A stretch of 64,000 nucleotides of DNA from Typha latifolia (lineage: Eukaryota; Streptophyta; Magnoliopsida; Poales; Typhaceae): positions 2,986,001 to 3,050,000 of the forward strand of contig CM034108.1 in NCBI GenBank assembly GCA_019914945.1, read 5' to 3'. The notes below the pieces were generated by a model. The model did no database searches. It was given only the letters and a program-made list of their open reading frames with translations, and was not told the DNA's origin. Position numbers and translations under genes: made by a program. Shown here piece by piece: positions 62,693 through 64,000 of the stretch. Each line of letters begins with the position of its first letter. Positions within the stretch are counted from its first letter, which is position 1.

Positions 62693-63670
62693 TTCTATCC
62701 TGAAGTGACAGTCGAATTTATCTTGTTTCGTTATTCTAAACACTATCATTCTCGTTATCTTACTATATTAGACAACTTTACTATAAATTTCTCCGTCTTG
62801 TTTCTTCTTGATTCTTCCAGTAATCCGACTTGACGATTTGTGACGGTAGACCTACCGTTACTCATAAAATATAATTTTTTTACATCTTTATCTTCATATT
62901 AATATAATTTATTTTATTTAACTGCATATGTTTATTCCCGTTGGTTTCTTTCCAATAAACTGTTTTAGCTTTAACAATTTAATAAAAAAAGTTAAACATT
63001 ACATACATTTAAAATATTTATGGTATAATTTAAAAAGCTAATATTTTTAAATAATTTAATGTTAGACTTTTTTAACGGTACTATTTTTATTAAAAATTAA
63101 TTATATACTTAATTAAGTAATTAGATTATTAAATAAAGAATGTTAATAAAATTTAAATTATTAGTTTAAATTTTAGAAATTTTTTTTAAAATAACGGACA
63201 CTGAGCTCCAAGACTAGAAAAGGAGATAGCTTGTATAAACTCTTTTTTTTTTTCTTTTTTACGTGGGTTAGATAATGTCTCATTAGACATTAATTGTGCA
63301 TTTTGTCGGATGCTTTTGTGGATTGCTCCAATTTCATTAGTTTTTGTAGATGTTTCTTGTTTGTTCATACTTTTCAAAATATTCTTTGTTCTAGATTGTG
63401 TTTAAAACAACCTAAAAAGTATATTATCTTGTGCTAGAGTGATAGCCGATCGTCTTTATTTTGTTTTGTTATTCTAGATGATATCCTTGTGATGTATCTA
63501 ATATGTTTCTACAATGACTGCGCGCTTTAATTCCAAATACGTCCACGGCTGGCTATCCCAAATTAATTAATGTCTTCGATGTTAGGCAATCGAACTGACA
63601 CAACAACATCAACTTACTATTGCAATAATTGACTACCAACAATCCCATTTCCTCGTTGAGTGTCGCTGCT
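62693..63670. other. Spacer between LTR1 and MES gene C
   Basis: Resumes the array spacer (TTCTATCCTGAAGTGACAG), then a degraded copy of the foldback-type repeat (about 62980-63175), one spacer block (near 63326) and the promoter region shared with gene A. No gene. Confidence 0.6.
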
Positions 63671-63677
63671 TATAAAA
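63671..63677 (+). promoter_or_regulatory. TATA box of MES-like gene C
   Basis: TATAAAA about 60 bp upstream of ATG 63734. The flanks (CAACAATCCCATTTCCTCGT upstream, TGTATCTGGGAAGAAG downstream) match gene A. Confidence 0.6.
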
Positions 63678-63733
63678 TCCACTCCTCTATCTATACAGAG
63701 ATGAATGTATCTGGGAAGAAGAAAAAAGATAAG

Positions 63734-64000
63734 ATGGAGCATGATGGATCAAACAAGACCTGCAACCATATAATTCTTGTTCATGGCTCAGGCCACGGAG
63801 CCTGGTGTTGGTACAAGTTATCCACCCTGCTGACGTCGGCCGGCTACCGGGTCACGGTTCCCGACCTCGCCGCCTCCGGCATCGACGAGAGGCGGCTCGA
63901 AGAAGTGCCGACTTTCGCCGACTACAACGAGCCGCTGCTCGAAATTCTACGCTCTCTCCCGGCCGGAGAGAGGGTCATGCTGGTAGGGCATAGCTACGGG
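63734..64000 (+). CDS. SABP2/MES-type alpha/beta hydrolase, gene C (start only)
   Basis: The first 89 codons of exon 1 are open up to the window edge. The protein begins MEHDGSNKTCNHIILVHG and reads to the nucleophile elbow VGHSYG. It is almost the same as gene A; visible differences are HGSGHGAW instead of HGASHGAW at the oxyanion loop and FADYNEP instead of FADHNEP. The rest of the gene lies beyond base 64000, so integrity cannot be judged. Confidence 0.88.
   Translation, partial: MEHDGSNKTCNHIILVHGSGHGAWCWYKLSTLLTSAGYRVTVPDLAASGIDERRLEEVPTFADYNEPLLEILRSLPAGERVMLVGHSYG

Overview
This is plant nuclear DNA. Genes are split by many GT-AG introns, spacers are AT-rich and full of TA, GA and TTA microsatellites, and several families are plant-only (class III peroxidases, PGG-type ankyrin proteins, DUF4220/DUF594, MES esterases, PPDK regulatory protein). 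GC-rich first exons that grade into AT-rich 3' ends (THI1, the MES-like genes, peroxidase 2) fit a monocot. Pineapple or a relative is my guess, not something the sequence proves.

Layout. 1-2045 (-): 5' part of an ATG18g/h-type autophagy gene, cut by the window edge. 4.6-15.3 kb (-): two intact tandem copies of an ankyrin-PGG membrane protein gene, separated by a 5'-truncated LINE with perfect target-site duplications. 15.5-20.8 kb (+): nine-exon TraB-family gene. 22.0-24.3 kb (+): class III peroxidase with a tiny LINE 3' end in its last intron. 24.3-28.9 kb: gene-free, with a solo LTR. 28.95 kb (+): small MGNC protein. 29.3-34.4 kb: gene-free, with a foldback repeat. 34.4-36.2 kb (-): second class III peroxidase. 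39.4-43.0 kb (-): chloroplast PPDK regulatory protein. 43.9-46.1 kb (-): intronless DUF4220/DUF594 protein, with a broken relative at 49.2-49.7 kb. 48.7 kb (+): small ubiquitin-like protein. 50.2-51.4 kb (+): thiamine thiazole synthase. 51.9-64.0 kb: tandem array of SABP2/MES-type alpha/beta hydrolases (3' relic, gene A, gene B, start of gene C), with spacers built from repeated blocks and hit by a deleted Copia element and a solo LTR.

The genes do not form a pathway. The themes are plant stress and metabolism (ankyrin-PGG, peroxidases, MES esterases, thiamin, PPDK control) and local duplication: ankyrin pair, DUF4220 gene plus relic, MES array.

The least expected signal is in the two solo LTRs (26.1-26.9 and 61.9-62.7 kb). 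They look unrelated over most of their length, yet both carry an array of paired TTCGAA palindromes about 20-21 bp apart, repeated about every 62 bp, upstream of a TATAAATA box. The other notable pattern is in the MES array, where introns of genes A and B read as identical while the coding part of exon 1 has diverged.
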